The position numbers were made by a program, and so were the translations under genes. A DNA stretch of 64,000 nucleotides, taken from positions 14,322,001 through 14,386,000 of the forward strand of contig NC_059568.1 in NCBI RefSeq assembly GCF_905220415.1, in the 5' to 3' direction. Positions 1 through 10,758 of the stretch are shown here, piece after piece (position 1 is the stretch's first letter; each line of letters starts with the position of its first letter). The notes below the pieces were generated by a model that had not been told where the DNA came from, did not search any database, and saw nothing but the letters and a program-made list of their open reading frames with translations. The DNA comes from Colias croceus (lineage: Eukaryota > Arthropoda > Insecta > Lepidoptera > Pieridae).

Positions 1-548
1 TATATTCTTTTACAAATCCCCAACATATAAAATCTTTTAGTTAGTTCTAGCCAGCAATAAACCAAGTCCCTTTAATTTGCGTGATTCCGAATGAATAGTC
101 AAGCCTGTATGCACTACATTGTTAGTGGTTACATGTCCACTATGTACATATTATTATAATAGAGCACAAAAAGCTTGAAAAACAGACGAGGGTCTTTGTA
201 AACGGATCGGACAAACAGACGGCAGTACTATAATTAAAATTTGCTTTTTAATTGATACGATGCGGGCGTCGCGGTGGAAAATGTTTTGTTTTGTGTCTTT
301 GAAACACGAGTGTATTGAATTTCAAAGGTGTGAATAATAAAAGATTTATACTCTACGGATAATATTTGTCAGAGTTTCAATGTTTCGTTATTGTTATGGG
401 AAAAAAACGTAAAATTTCTCGTTTGAAATATGTACATTAGTCAAATTAATTATTATCAATCCCAGGAAAAATATACAGAAATTTAAATTATATTATTTTA
501 TCATTACTTTAATTGAGATATAGTGCTGTAATATTGACGTAGTTACAA
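1..548. other. AT-rich spacer, nothing recognised
   Basis: No open frame of note, no recognisable repeat termini and no RNA gene seen. It ends at the A that forms the left half of the Helitron target site. Confidence 0.5.
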
Positions 549-708
549 TCACTACATAGTATAAAACAAAGTCGCTTTCTCTGTCCCTATGTCCCTTTGT
601 ATGCCTAAATCTTTAAAACTACGCAACGGATTTTGATGCGGTTTTTTTTAAATATATTAATTTATTAGGTTTTAGACAAAGCGGGCGAAGCCGCGGGCGG
701 TAAGCTAG
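549..708 (+). mobile_element. Small non-autonomous Helitron, group A
   Basis: A 160-bp element beginning TCACTACATAG and ending in a GC-rich hairpin (GCGGGCGAAGCCGCGGGC) followed by CTAG. It sits between A (548) and T (709), the signature of Helitron insertion: 5' TC, 3' hairpin plus CTRR, no target duplication. No coding capacity. Group A, as used here, shares the internal text AAAACAAAGTCGCTTTCTCT and has further copies throughout the window on both strands. It resembles the small lepidopteran Helitrons of the Lep1 type; that family name is my inference. Confidence 0.85.
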
Positions 709-1551
709 TATGATAAGATCGTTTCTATACATTACACGTTTAGAAGCTTTTTTGAAATAGATCTTACTCTAATAATACCTAAGTAGAACAGCGGGATATT
801 GGGGTGGGGACTAAAAAAAATAATTACGACTGGCAGAACACACAAGGCCAATAACCAACTTGTCCATGAATAAAATTTATCAGTGAAAGATAAATATTAT
901 TGCATCTGCTACGAAGCCTATAATTTAATGTAGAACACTATTTATTTATTAGACTTTAAAATTTCAATATATTTAATTATACAAGTTTCGTTAGCTGGTA
1001 TTTCGTGATTTAGTGTAAAAAATATAAAAATCTTTTCGATGCCTATGAAATTACATTTTGACAGTTCCAATATCACAATATGAAAGAGTCGCCTTGAATG
1101 CGCAATTTGTTTCTTCGTTAGGTATATAAATTTTATTATGTAACAGTAAATGTTTGTATGATTTTTTTTTTAAGTCAGATTTCTATTAAAACAGCTGATG
1201 TTGATAGAAAAAGTCCAATTAAGAAATGAGTAAAGAAAAAATGAAAATGATTTTGTTTTATTAAAGCCAAAGGAAAAGAAAAACTTCTTAGGGTTAAACA
1301 TTAATAAATATTGTAAAATAATCATTGGTTAATTGGTAACATTGACAATTCAGTTTGTAATATTACTGCTGAAATAAAAAAAATACTCAAATATGATGTA
1401 AAAAACAGTCTATGAAAAGATAAAACGTTTCAAAACTGGTGGGCGATAAACTCCATCGTTAAAACTAACTTTATCGATCCGAAACTTTCCAACGGAAATT
1501 GAAATTACACAAAAATCCCTCACGTTTACACAGAGAGAGTTCGGCTTAAGC
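709..1551. other. AT-rich spacer
   Basis: No gene or repeat terminus recognised. Confidence 0.45.
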
Positions 1552-1563
1552 AATAAACTCTTT

Positions 1564-1894
1564 AAACTTAGAGTAAACTTAGAGCAGTGGTGGCTCAGTG
1601 GTGAGACCTCGGACTTCGAATCGATAAGTCCGTGGTTCGAGACCAGGCGAGCGCGCAGGAAATAAATTGATTTTTCAATTTATCTGCGCATGTTGTAACA
1701 TCACCACTGCTCGAACGGTGAAGGAAAACATCGTGAGGAAACCGACATGTCGAAGAATTAAAAAGTTCGACGACATGTGTCATCCGCCAACCCGCACTTG
1801 GCCAGCGTGGTGGATTATGGCCTGTACCCTCATAGGAGGCCCGTGTCCCAGCAGTGGGAACGTATATGGGCTGATGATGATGATGATGATGATG
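1564..1894 (+). mobile_element. tRNA-derived SINE with (TGA)n tail, copy 1
   Basis: The body starts near 1584 with a pol III A box (TGGCTCAGTGGTGAGACC) and, about 40 bases later, a B box (GGTTCGAGACC), so the head is tRNA-derived. The 3' part contains GGATTATGGCCTGTACCC and AGCAGTGGGAACG and ends in TGATGATGATGATGATGATG. A perfect 12-bp direct repeat AATAAACTCTTT lies at 1552-1563 and 1895-1906, a good target duplication. Between it and the A-box region is a 20-bp extra segment holding its own short duplication (AAACTTAGAGT twice). A second copy lies at 39064-39375. The open frames across it are chance. It resembles lepidopteran HaSE-type SINEs (inference). Confidence 0.85.
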
Positions 1895-1906
1895 AATAAA
1901 CTCTTT

Positions 1907-3879
1907 TATAGCAAGGAATTACGTCTCCACTATTTAAACATCCATTTACTTAGAATTTACTTCAATATGTACTTAGGAATAAAGAGTGACATTAATATCC
2001 GTCCATTCAAAGACGGGTTAAGCATGAAAGGGAAAAGAACTAAAAATAAGCTAGTGAGTGGAAATGGCTTTTATCGTGGACTCGGCAGAAGTACTAGGCT
2101 GCCAGAGACGAAAGGAGTCCGATAATAATAAGCTGTATTGAGTCAAGGTCGGCGCTGAGCGGTGCGAATTCAGATGATTTCTTTTGCTTCATATATTGGC
2201 TGATTTGAAAGCCAATTTTCTATGTGAATTTATAACCTAATACTTGAAATATGACTTATTGAGAGAAAGATTTGTCGAATAATGCAATGATTGAAATTAG
2301 GTAGCTTTCGATGTAGTTGTACGACATGTAAAGTGCTTTTATTATTTGATGACTTACGCTTCAGTTCATATGAATCTAGTATCAATTTACCTAGAGTAAT
2401 CAGTCTTCTCTGTTCGGCGTTAATGAATTAGTTAGTTACTGATCTGGCAGTTATAAAATATAAGTACGTAACATAAACTAGGAAATACCGAGGTTTGCCA
2501 AATTAGACAATTTTTTAACCAAATTGGATTTAAACATCTTTGATGTATAATTTAGTTCTACAAACTTATAGTTGTTTATAGTAGTCTACTTCATCAAATC
2601 ATTGATCCTCTTAAGAAGAAGTTGAGTATCTAGATCTATTAAATAATCAAGCCAGACTTCAAAATTACGAATTATTCCTATAATTCCTATAATTCAGTAA
2701 CTTATACTCAAATGAATACAAATTCATAAAAATATGCTCATAAAGGAATGAGAAGTTACACAGATACAGGATAGCTTTTAAATTCCGATTCGCTAGGATT
2801 TGTAAAAGTCAAAAGTGTTGCATTGGAATTTTTCATAATCAAGTCACGATTTTCAGTTCTATGAGCAAAGAAACAGGAAAAAAACTAGCTTTGTCCACCG
2901 CTTCGGAATAACTCCGTACTGCATTTCTATTTCAGGTGACATAAGTTTTGATTATTTGAGACTGTATGAATTTAAATTCAAATGAGTTTTACAAGTTGAT
3001 AATGTTCTTTTTGGGATAATCTGTCTCATTGTAAGCATTGTAATAATACTTAGGGTGTTTGAGTTTGAACATCTAAATATGATTAATAAGCTAAGTTAAT
3101 AAATATGTTTATATAATGTTGTACAAATTAATAATTTGAAGATTAATTTAGAGTACAGTTTTGATGTACTGAGGGCCTTTTTAATAAAATCTCTTCATTC
3201 ATTAATTTTATTATTATTTAACAAAAGACAGACCTATTTCGTAAAATACATATTAACCAAATATTGCAACAAAATAGCAATGTATTAAAACATGCAAGTT
3301 TAAGTTATCGTTCAAGTTTGTTCAGTTAAGCCAACGGTGCTTAACTTAAGTGGGTTTAGACCTTTTGATCGCGCGACCTATGCAACAACCGCGTTAAATT
3401 TAATTTCAACATTTCAACAAGGTTAAGATGCACTTTTCGTTACTATTTTTACTGCTACAAAAATCGATTTATATGTTTCATAATAATTAATGTTTAATTA
3501 TTATTAGTGCTTAAACTAGGTTCACGATTTTATGTTATTATTTTTTTTAACACATAATTGATAAAAAAGGTTTTACCTAAACTTAATGAAAAAGCGTTAT
3601 CCCTCACAAAATTCTAAACCCATAGAGGATGGCCATCGCTTTCTGTTGGATGATCCCTTTTCTTATTATACTATGTCGTTACAGATTTACATTATAAGTA
3701 TATTTCCTCTAATAAAAGCGTAACATTATTAACTCTGTTGAATGGAAAGTAACATTATTGGACATAAAAGGAAATTTATAAATTGCCTTATTATAGCTAC
3801 AATGTAATTCTATTAAAGTACTTTTAGTCTAGCCTTTATTTAGATAAAGGAAATCTTTCAACAGATTCTAGTCTAGATT
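1907..3879. other. Spacer without recognised features
   Basis: About 2 kb of AT-rich DNA. I see no TE termini, no long frame and no RNA gene. Confidence 0.45.
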
Positions 3880-4074
3880 AAGCTGTGCCCCGCGGTTTAA
3901 CCCGCGTTGCCCCGCTCGTTGGTCTTAGCGTGATGATCTATTATAGCCATAAGGCTATAAAGCCTTCCTTAATAAATGGGCTATCTAACACCGAAAGAAT
4001 TTTTAAAATCGGACCAGTAATTCCTGAGATTAGCGCGTTCAACAAACAAACTCTTCAGCTTTATAATATTAGTA
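3880..4074 (-). mobile_element. Degraded Helitron, group C
   Basis: Read on the minus strand it begins near TACTAATATTATAAAGC and ends in the group C GC-rich segment AACCGCGGGGCACAGC. The terminal CTAG is damaged. Internal text (GATAGCCCATTTAT..., GGTCCGATTTTAAAAATTC) matches the group C copies at 22933, 35805 and 5107. Edges are approximate. Confidence 0.6.
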
Positions 4075-4689
4075 AGCATGGGTCTCATTCATTATTATAA
4101 CACTGGTCTGTAAACATGTTGATATTGTGAATAAATAAATTTAATAATGGGTACTTAAACATAATATTGTATTTTGAGAGGATTTAGTTTTAAAGGTACA
4201 TAATATCATATTATGTATTCTTTAGAAGACTTTACTCCGATATTACAATCCTCTTTTGTTTTCAATTAATTCCATCTAACACAAACATTTAAATAATTAT
4301 ATTATGTGACAAACAATACGATGTATATTCAACACTTATCTTCATATGAAACGAATTGTTTTTGTTTTCAATATGTTGAATTGTTTTCACTAATTATTTT
4401 CCGAAATTGTCTTACAGTTGTAATAATATGAATTCGTCCGTGGAAACAATCAATTATTCGTAGATTTCTGTATCAACTCTTTTGATATTGTATCTTGAAC
4501 CATTATGTCATGATGATATGAAATAATAATAGGATGTCAAGTTTCAAAGGTTCGTAGATGTTTGAGGTATCTCTTAATGAGTTTGGATGTCTCCAAGAGA
4601 CGAGAATAATACAAAAGCATGTACTTTATTACCTAAATCTTTTAAACGACAATTTATTCACTACCTATATAAAAAAAATCTACAATTAA

Positions 4690-4856
4690 TCACCTAGTAT
4701 AAAAAACTTCGCCGTCGCTATCGCTTAAATCTTTAGAATTGCGCAGCAGATATTATTTTTTAATAGATAAAGTGACTCTCGAGAAAGCTTTAACTTTTAT
4801 AGTACATAATTTATTAGGTTGAGACAAAGCGGGCGAAGCCTCGGGCGGAATGCTAG
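4690..4856 (+). mobile_element. Helitron, group A, diverged
   Basis: Begins TCACCTAGTATAAAA and ends GGGCGAAGCCTCGGGCGGAA then TGCTAG before T. The interior is diverged from the 549-708 copy, so this is an older insertion. Confidence 0.75.
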
Positions 4857-5106
4857 TTTTAAAGGACCGTTATCTATAGGAGTCAAAAAGTTTAATTTTA
4901 GCGTGTATGAACTATATCCTAATTTTAACGATTAAATTATTAGAATCAATGTCATCGGTGAAGGTCATAGATCATGTCACGTCAACCTTAATTCAATAAG
5001 TCTTGCTCTATTACGCAAAATATTCTGCATTTACAATGCAAATTAATAATATTCGAGTTGAATTCCGGTGACAATGCTTTCCTTAGAGGCTTAGCCCTTA
5101 TATTTA

Positions 5107-5311
5107 CTAAGTACATAATATTAAAAAGCTGGAGAGTTTGTCTGGTTGTTTCCTTTTGTTTGAACTCGATAATCTCAGAAACTACTGGCCCAATTGCAAA
5201 AATTATTTCGGCCTTAGATAGCCCATTTATCGAGGAAGTACATTATAATTATAAACGCGCTAAGACCAATAGGAGCGCAACCATGAGGGTAAAACCGCGG
5301 GGCACAGCTAG
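5107..5311 (+). mobile_element. Helitron, group C
   Basis: The 3' end AACCGCGGGGCACAGCTAG followed by T is intact. The interior matches other group C copies (TCTCAGAAACTACTGG, GATAGCCCATTTATCGAGG). The 5' edge is diverged and placed by similarity only. Confidence 0.65.
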
Positions 5312-6722
5312 TAACTGTTAAATTAAGCAACGTATTTGCAAAAATTCTGCAAATATTCATGGGCGATGGTGAACGCTCACCATCAGGCGAACCACCAGAT
5401 CCGTTTCCGTCTATTTTAAACTATATTTATAAACCTATGAAGATATTTTTGTATCGTCAACGATACTTGATAAGTATACAAAGTTTCAATGAAATCTGTC
5501 CATAAAGTGAGTCCATAATCATGTCTAAAAGAGTCGGCTAAGCTACTGAGACCTGTTAAAAATAAGTTACGTTTCGATTATTATCTTATGGTACCTTTTT
5601 AGTGAAAAAAAAGGAAAAACCGTTTTAAAACGTAAATAACTTATCAATATTTACAGAATGAATGACATCAAACATGTCCAAAGTTCAAATAAGACGCAGT
5701 GATCCATGATTGAGCCAGTGGTAATTTTATTTTATATTATTCGGTAAATGGAAGTTAATGCGTAACAGGGTTAATATTTTACGCCGAGCCGTCTGGCTTG
5801 TCATCCCCCATCATCAAGATGATAAGCCTTTGATTAGGTAACGTTTTGATAACGACTCTGAAAGTTTTAGTTTTTTTTTTAGATTCAAGACTGATTTTGA
5901 GATATAATAGTGAAAGTAGCCTATTTTATACCGACGGTTTTAGGAGAACAAAATCAAACTTTTGTTGCGAAACTATTGTATTTACTTACAAACAGCGTCG
6001 ATAATATTTAATTTTCCATATTATACTTTTTCCATAGATTGAGTCACACAGCAAAAAAGTTTGCCTTACTAAAGTTTCAACATTATAATATAAAAATTTA
6101 TAGCATAATAATTATAGTATAAAAAATTATATTATACAATAATTATTCAGTATTATAGCCTTGATTCCCTTTGGGGTATATTCGAAAAAATATTAAATAG
6201 AACAAAGCCCAATTTAAAGACATTTATTACATTTTTATACAAAACTCGTAAATAATGTAAATTACTAAAACGCGGCAAATCTACATAATAATCGTTATAA
6301 TATTTTTAAGGCAAAGGATATTATCCATTCAGCCTAATCTAATGTCAAAGGAGAATGGCGAACTCCCATAGGACTTTGGGCCTGATCGTTACACTGATGA
6401 TTTATGTGGGGTTAAATAGATAAAAATATACAGATTCTATAAATATAACAATTAAAGATCTGTTCTATGGGATAGCAGAGATATTGAGCATGTAACGTCA
6501 CTAAAATTGAGGTTAGGTTTGCTCGAGTTCAATGAATAGCTTTGTTTCTTTCTAAGTAGAGGTTAGTTTATATCCTATAATATATATTATTTAGATAAAG
6601 AGTGTAACAGAAGAACAGTTAGGTAATAGAGATATTGGATCGAACTTTTATTCTTTTAGAGTACCTACCAAAACATCGTAGGTACTTATATATAAAATAA
6701 AACACGTTTTTTCATAAATCGT
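5312..6722. other. Spacer with one short common repeat
   Basis: At about 5359-5400 the text GGGCGATGGTGAACGCTCACC, an inverted repeat, resembles LINE 3' pieces that recur in lepidopteran genomes (recollection only). The rest is AT-rich and featureless to my eye. Confidence 0.35.
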
Positions 6723-7067
6723 TTATTCATCATTATCATCATAAACAATTAACACATCATCCAGAAACTGTGCTGGCGGCATTAAAACTGGTTGATACCT
6801 TGCCCAGCTAAGGTTATTATGGACATAACGTGACAGCAGCAACCTACAGTTCTTTTTCCTACTAAACAATTGCAATAATAGACTGTTATTGCTTCCCTTC
6901 CTATGAGAGCAACGACTGTCGACTAAAATATAAGTAAAATAAGTTTTACTACTTCTATGCCTGGATTGAATGCGACCTCTTAAAAGCCATGTAGTACTTG
7001 ATGTCGACAGTGCTCTCTGTATGTCGCTGTCTGATTCACGGCACACTTCTATAACATATAATGCCAT
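6723..7067 (-). pseudogene. Relic of transposon-associated protein, C-terminal SWIM zinc finger
   Basis: The open minus frame ends with residues MPPAQFLDDVLIVYDDND and starts with SRHRSSKTYFTYILVD in its middle. Between these, from about 6921 down to 6800, the conserved sequence lies in a different frame: YYCNCLVGKRTVGCCCHVM, which fits a SWIM zinc finger (CxC ... CxH). The frame therefore shifts into the SWIM part and back out again near the ATAATAACC stretch, so two compensating indels leave an open but scrambled frame. This domain arrangement (TYFTYILVD, YxCNC, RTVGCC, PPAQFLDD) is one I associate with large unclassified proteins scattered in insect and cnidarian genomes, probably transposon-derived. 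An AATAAA overlaps the stop codon. An N-terminal piece lies at 7499-7636; the middle of the protein is missing. Assignment to the SWIM type is secure; the function of the parent is unknown. Confidence 0.7.
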
Positions 7068-7274
7068 CGTTTCTTATGTGCTCACCATAATAGGACCTTG
7101 CTTGCTTAATTTGATGTGAACCTAAGGAAACCAACTGCATTGTCATCTTCATGATTTTCAATCCTCAAAAAATCATTTGCAAGTTTCCAGCATGCATCAA
7201 ATAATATGTATTGTGATCAGAGTGAGTGATCTACAAATAAAGAATTAATATTACAATTGGACAAAAGAAAGTGA

Positions 7275-7436
7275 ATATATATAAATCTCGTGTCACAATG
7301 TTTGTCCTCAATGGACTCCTAAACCACTTAACCGATTATAATAAAATTCGCACAACTTGTGGAGTTCGATCCAACTTGAGAGATAGGATAGTTTAAACAT
7401 GTAGGTACCACGGGCGAAGCCGGGGTGGACCGCTAG
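7275..7436 (+). mobile_element. Helitron, group D
   Basis: Shares TCGTGTCACAATGTTTGTCC and CCACTTAACCGATTATAATA with the copy at 35006-35183 and ends ACCGCTAG before T. It lies between the two pieces of the minus-strand relic gene. The hairpin before the end is damaged (CGGGCGAAGCCGGGG). The 5' edge is approximate. Confidence 0.7.
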
Positions 7437-7498
7437 TATATATATAAAACAATGTGTGTTTACATTTTTGTTTGATTTCAATAGCTAGTACTAAATAC

Positions 7499-7636
7499 CT
7501 TAGATAATACTAATCCACTAACCGTTAGAGGAGCAGCCCACCCTTGTATAATTGATAATATTGCGTTATCTTGTAACAAATGCATACGTCTAGCATTGTT
7601 ACGATTAGCATTAATACCACAGTTGATGCAGTTCAT
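7499..7636 (-). pseudogene. N-terminal exon-like piece of the SWIM-protein relic
   Basis: From a Met at 7636 the minus frame reads MNCINCGINANRNNARRMHL and then LLQDNAILSIIQGWAAPLTV. It has a CxxC pair, a central hydrophobic helix and a W-x2-P end, like the small N-terminal Cys modules I associate with the same protein family. The frame meets a plausible splice donor (AAG|GTATTT) at 7498/7499. The open frame continues upstream to 7714, but Met 7636 fits the module better. No matching acceptor and no middle exons were found, so I treat it as a remnant. Confidence 0.45.
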
Positions 7637-7714
7637 ATTTGTAAATGAAAAATCGGATGCAAAGTCGGTGTCCAGGTAGGGTAGCAGTAGTGAGTCGTAA
7701 AGGCAGGTAATCAA

Positions 7715-8998
7715 AGTCCGGCAAGCGTTGGTTGGTAGTAATAACAGAGATCGTCAGTGTCCGTAATACGTAGCGAAAGTCGATAAAGATGAAGAAAATA
7801 AGTTAACCACAAGGACAAAGTCGAATGTAACGTAACGAAAAACCTCAATCAAATGTCAAAAGTCAAACGACAAACATGACATTGTAATTAAAATTGAAGC
7901 GGCCAGCAACATTTCAGAAATATTCTTACAAAGTGCGGCCGCCATGAGTAAAAATGTATAGAATTACGGATTACCTAAATAAATAGCGTGCTAAAAAGTT
8001 AAAAATAAAATATGTAACGCAGTCAACTTATATTTCTGATTCATAAAGCATTTGAATTTTGTATAAAACTAAAAATGAAAATAAATATTCATTCGTTTTA
8101 ATCGATATATCGACTATTTTACTCCTGACAGCACTGACAATCTCTGCTTGATAAGACCGGTAGTCATAGAAATCTAAATAACAATGCCGTTAGTGAACAT
8201 ATTATCTTTTTTTTCAAACATTTGTTTTCCCATAGAATCAGAAGTCAATATTTTACCAAGAATTATTAAAAATAACATAATGAATTTTAAATTTATTATC
8301 ATTTCTGTAAGGCCTTATTTATGTTAGGCCCAGTTTCGCCATTCTCCTTTGCTTCGTTCTGGAACACGTTTTAAATTCGGAATGTGAAAATTCGTTGTTT
8401 GTTTGAAAATTATCAATCAGTCATATGTTTAGATGTGGTTAGCTGATACAATCCTCAGGAGGTTGAAAGGTAGACATAACATTATGATGGAAACTTGTTT
8501 GTACCGTCTATACTTATACAAAACGTATAAACAACTACCGAACTGTTATTTGTTTTATATTGTCTGTGCACTGTCTCGTACACAATACAAAAATTCGTGA
8601 ATGAACGGCTTGTCTTGTCTGAATTTCATAAAATATTAATTTTATTTACTCTATCTTCTACAGATAATATATTCCGTCAAAAAATATTTTACATAAATTT
8701 AAATAACCTTCTTAAGGTTCATGATCCCGATCGCTTCCAAATTAATTGAGGCTTTTTAATTGATTTTTAATTAATCAAATTTGACCTTTTTTAGTATTTA
8801 TGAGATCGTTTCAGGAAATTCTTAATGTTCATAAACTTCCTTACTTATAATGTAGAATAATATTGACTCCGAAAGAAAAGGACGACTTTAATCTTTATTT
8901 AAATTATGTGCTAATTTTCGAAATAAGATTATCCGCTCGCCACGACCGCGGCCGCGGTGCGACGCGTAGTCGCAGTCATGGAAAGGGAATAAATAGTA
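7715..8998. other. Spacer upstream of the BEL/Pao insertion
   Basis: AT-rich, with two short GC-rich islands (GTGCGGCCGCCATGAG near 7934 and ACCGCGGCCGCGGTGCG near 8945). No gene recognised. It runs up to the target-site duplication at 8999. Confidence 0.4.
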
Positions 8999-9003
8999 CC
9001 TAG
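8999..9003. repeat. Target-site duplication CCTAG
   Basis: CCTAG directly abuts both LTR outer ends (8999-9003 and 15289-15293). Five bases is the usual length for BEL/Pao integration and shows that these two LTRs belong to one insertion. Confidence 0.93.
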
Positions 9004-9524
9004 TGGTCGCGCCAATATAAAAATATACGTAAATGTATTCTCGATATGAAGTGGACTGTATTTAGATCAACGTGGTGTTAGCAAAGAGGGGAAAGACGGG
9101 AACACACGGCACATACCTCGTCGGAGGGAGTAGCGTCCAGAACACACGCCGCTGCCACGCGGTCAGGGTCCTCCAGCTCGCGGCGGGCAAGAACGGGTCC
9201 AGTCCGACACTCCACACAAACACACACGCGGCGGTGAGCGCGACCAAGGGCCGGGGCACGGGATACCCCGGTGGTGGTACAAAAGCACAATGCCTGATGA
9301 TCTAGAGAGCCTCGTGGAAGCTCTCCGGCGGTGAGTCCCGATCCTCGCTAAAGATCGGAGAGAACTACTGGCTGTCGTTCGTGACATAGGTAGGTCACGT
9401 GACGAGCGCTAAATAGCGCGCGATGATTGGTTGTGCTCGTATGTAGGGAAGGATGAAGGAATACACCACAAATAATAAACATTTAATTTCTACATTTACT
9501 ATTTTAATTATATTGGCGTTACCA
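9004..9524 (-). repeat. 3' LTR of the BEL/Pao element
   Basis: 521 bp, running TGGTCGCGCC ... GGCGTTACCA, so the ends form an imperfect inverted repeat (TGGT/ACCA, 8 of 10 bases). Much more GC-rich than the flanks. Line-by-line comparison with 14768-15288 shows no difference that I can find. Open frames inside it (up to 77 aa) occur identically in both LTRs on both strands and are not genes. Confidence 0.95.
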
Positions 9525-9541
9525 TATCCACCCGCCCTAAA
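9525..9541 (-). promoter_or_regulatory. Candidate polypurine tract
   Basis: Read on the element's sense strand, the bases next to the 3' LTR are purine-rich (TAGGGCGGGTGGATA). This is the expected place for the plus-strand primer. The tract is interrupted by pyrimidines, so the call is positional. Confidence 0.5.
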
Positions 9542-9582
9542 TGGGTCACCATTTAAAACCAATCATAAGATACAGCGAAAAA

Positions 9583-9905
9583 CTATGACTCTAGGATCGC
9601 ATAATGCGCGCGGGTTAATAAAGTCCTAAGAGCCACGGCGGTAATATAAATAACAAATTCTATGGCTCCAGGAGCGCATAATGCGAGCGGGATAATAAAA
9701 AATCCTAAAAGTCACGGCGGAAAATAATATAACTAACAAATTCTATGACTCTAGGATCGCGTAATGCGAGCGGAGTATAAAAAATTCCTAAAGTCACGGC
9801 GGTATTATAAGTTATAACTAACAAATTCTATGACTCTAGGATCGCGTAATGCGAGCGGGGTATAAAAAATTCCTAAAGTCACGGCGGTATTATAACTAAG
9901 AAATT
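9583..9905. repeat. Four tandem units (77-85 bp) in the 3' non-coding part of BEL/Pao
   Basis: Units start at 9583, 9660, 9743 and 9828 with CTATGACTCTAGGATCGC or a variant. Each holds a small hairpin TCGC-GTAAT-GCGA or variant followed by GCGG, then CACGGCGG. They lie between the pol stop codon and the polypurine tract. Units 3 and 4 are closest to each other, suggesting stepwise duplication. Confidence 0.85.
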
Positions 9906-9973
9906 ATATCGAAAGCGGTGCAAAACTTAAAATTAAACTTAACTAACTGCGGTAATGTATTAATGCGATATAA

Positions 9974-10750
9974 CTATTGTCTTGGAAGCGGACATAAACG
10001 AACGACCGGGCGAAGGTAAGTTCCCTTGGCGGTTCTAACTATGCAAACGCGCGCGATGTCGTCCTTTGAAGGATGTACTTTCTCTAAGACGGCTAAAGGC
10101 CAGGTTAGGGGCGGTGCATTATCATTTATCACAACCACGACCGTTCCAGGAGTAATAGGTGTGGAAGGCGTATTCCATTTCTGCCTAACCTGCAAACCGT
10201 GTAAGTATTCCATTCTCCAACGTTTCCAAAACGACTGAACTAACTTGTCCAGTAGCGAATGCCTATCAAGCAAACTGACGTGATCAGATTTGACTTGCGG
10301 CGCGGGTAATGCTAATAAGAGCGCGGTAATTAAAATAACACGAAACAAATTCGTTATAATATTATACATATATTTAATATGATAATAATCAATGATCATG
10401 ATAATTATGTGATCATTGTGCGGTAATATCGCTGGATGCTTATGTGCATATTCCAGGGCGGTATCGCTTAGACGTTCAATGAGGATAAGTCTGTTGCGAG
10501 TAAAAGGCTTCAAGTGATTGAAAGCCTGCAAATAAAATTTATAATAGAGTATATTAGAATACTCCTCTGCAAAATATTTATTTTGCAGGGCGGGAATAAT
10601 TTTATTTACAGCGAAATTAGGTTCCTCTACGGTCATCATAACACCGCGGCGGGATAATAATATAAGGAACCTATAAATATAAAATACACGACGCGACGAG
10701 ACGCGAAGGGCGGTATCGTATAAAGCGCAATGCTTTATAGGCGGGCACAC
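9974..10750 (-). pseudogene. BEL/Pao 3' pol: integrase zinc-finger remnant plus C-terminal domain
   Basis: 258 codons are open from the first Met, but the frame itself continues upstream past 10860, where it takes over from the gag-pol frame, so the Met is not a real start. Residues 1-35 match the start of the integrase N-terminal region (RVSSRRVFYIYRFL). Residues 80-125 hold a zinc-binding-like segment (H103, H105, H111, H114, H124). Residues 160-258 are the DUF5641-type C-terminal domain (FWKRWRMEYLHGLQVRQKW at about 174-192; RPVV near the end). The catalytic DDE core that should lie between them is absent, replaced by a short hydrophobic join at about 126-150. It cannot encode a working integrase. 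Confidence 0.85.
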
Positions 10751-10758
10751 AGTGTGCG

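Noticed and set aside
1667..2125. 152-aa plus frame
   Set aside because: It starts inside the SINE and runs through the (TGA)n tail (a run of Met); chance frame.
7934..7950. CpG-island promoter at the GCGGCCGC sites (also near 8945)
   Set aside because: The islands are only tens of bases long with no nearby gene start.
9062..9387. Overlapping open frames of 65-77 aa on both strands in the left LTR, repeated in the right LTR
   Set aside because: They follow from high GC in a non-coding LTR; identical in both LTRs because the LTRs are identical.
9974..10750. Independent envelope-like or accessory ORF of the BEL/Pao element
   Set aside because: Its text matches integrase N-terminal and C-terminal regions, so it is the out-of-frame pol tail, not a separate gene.
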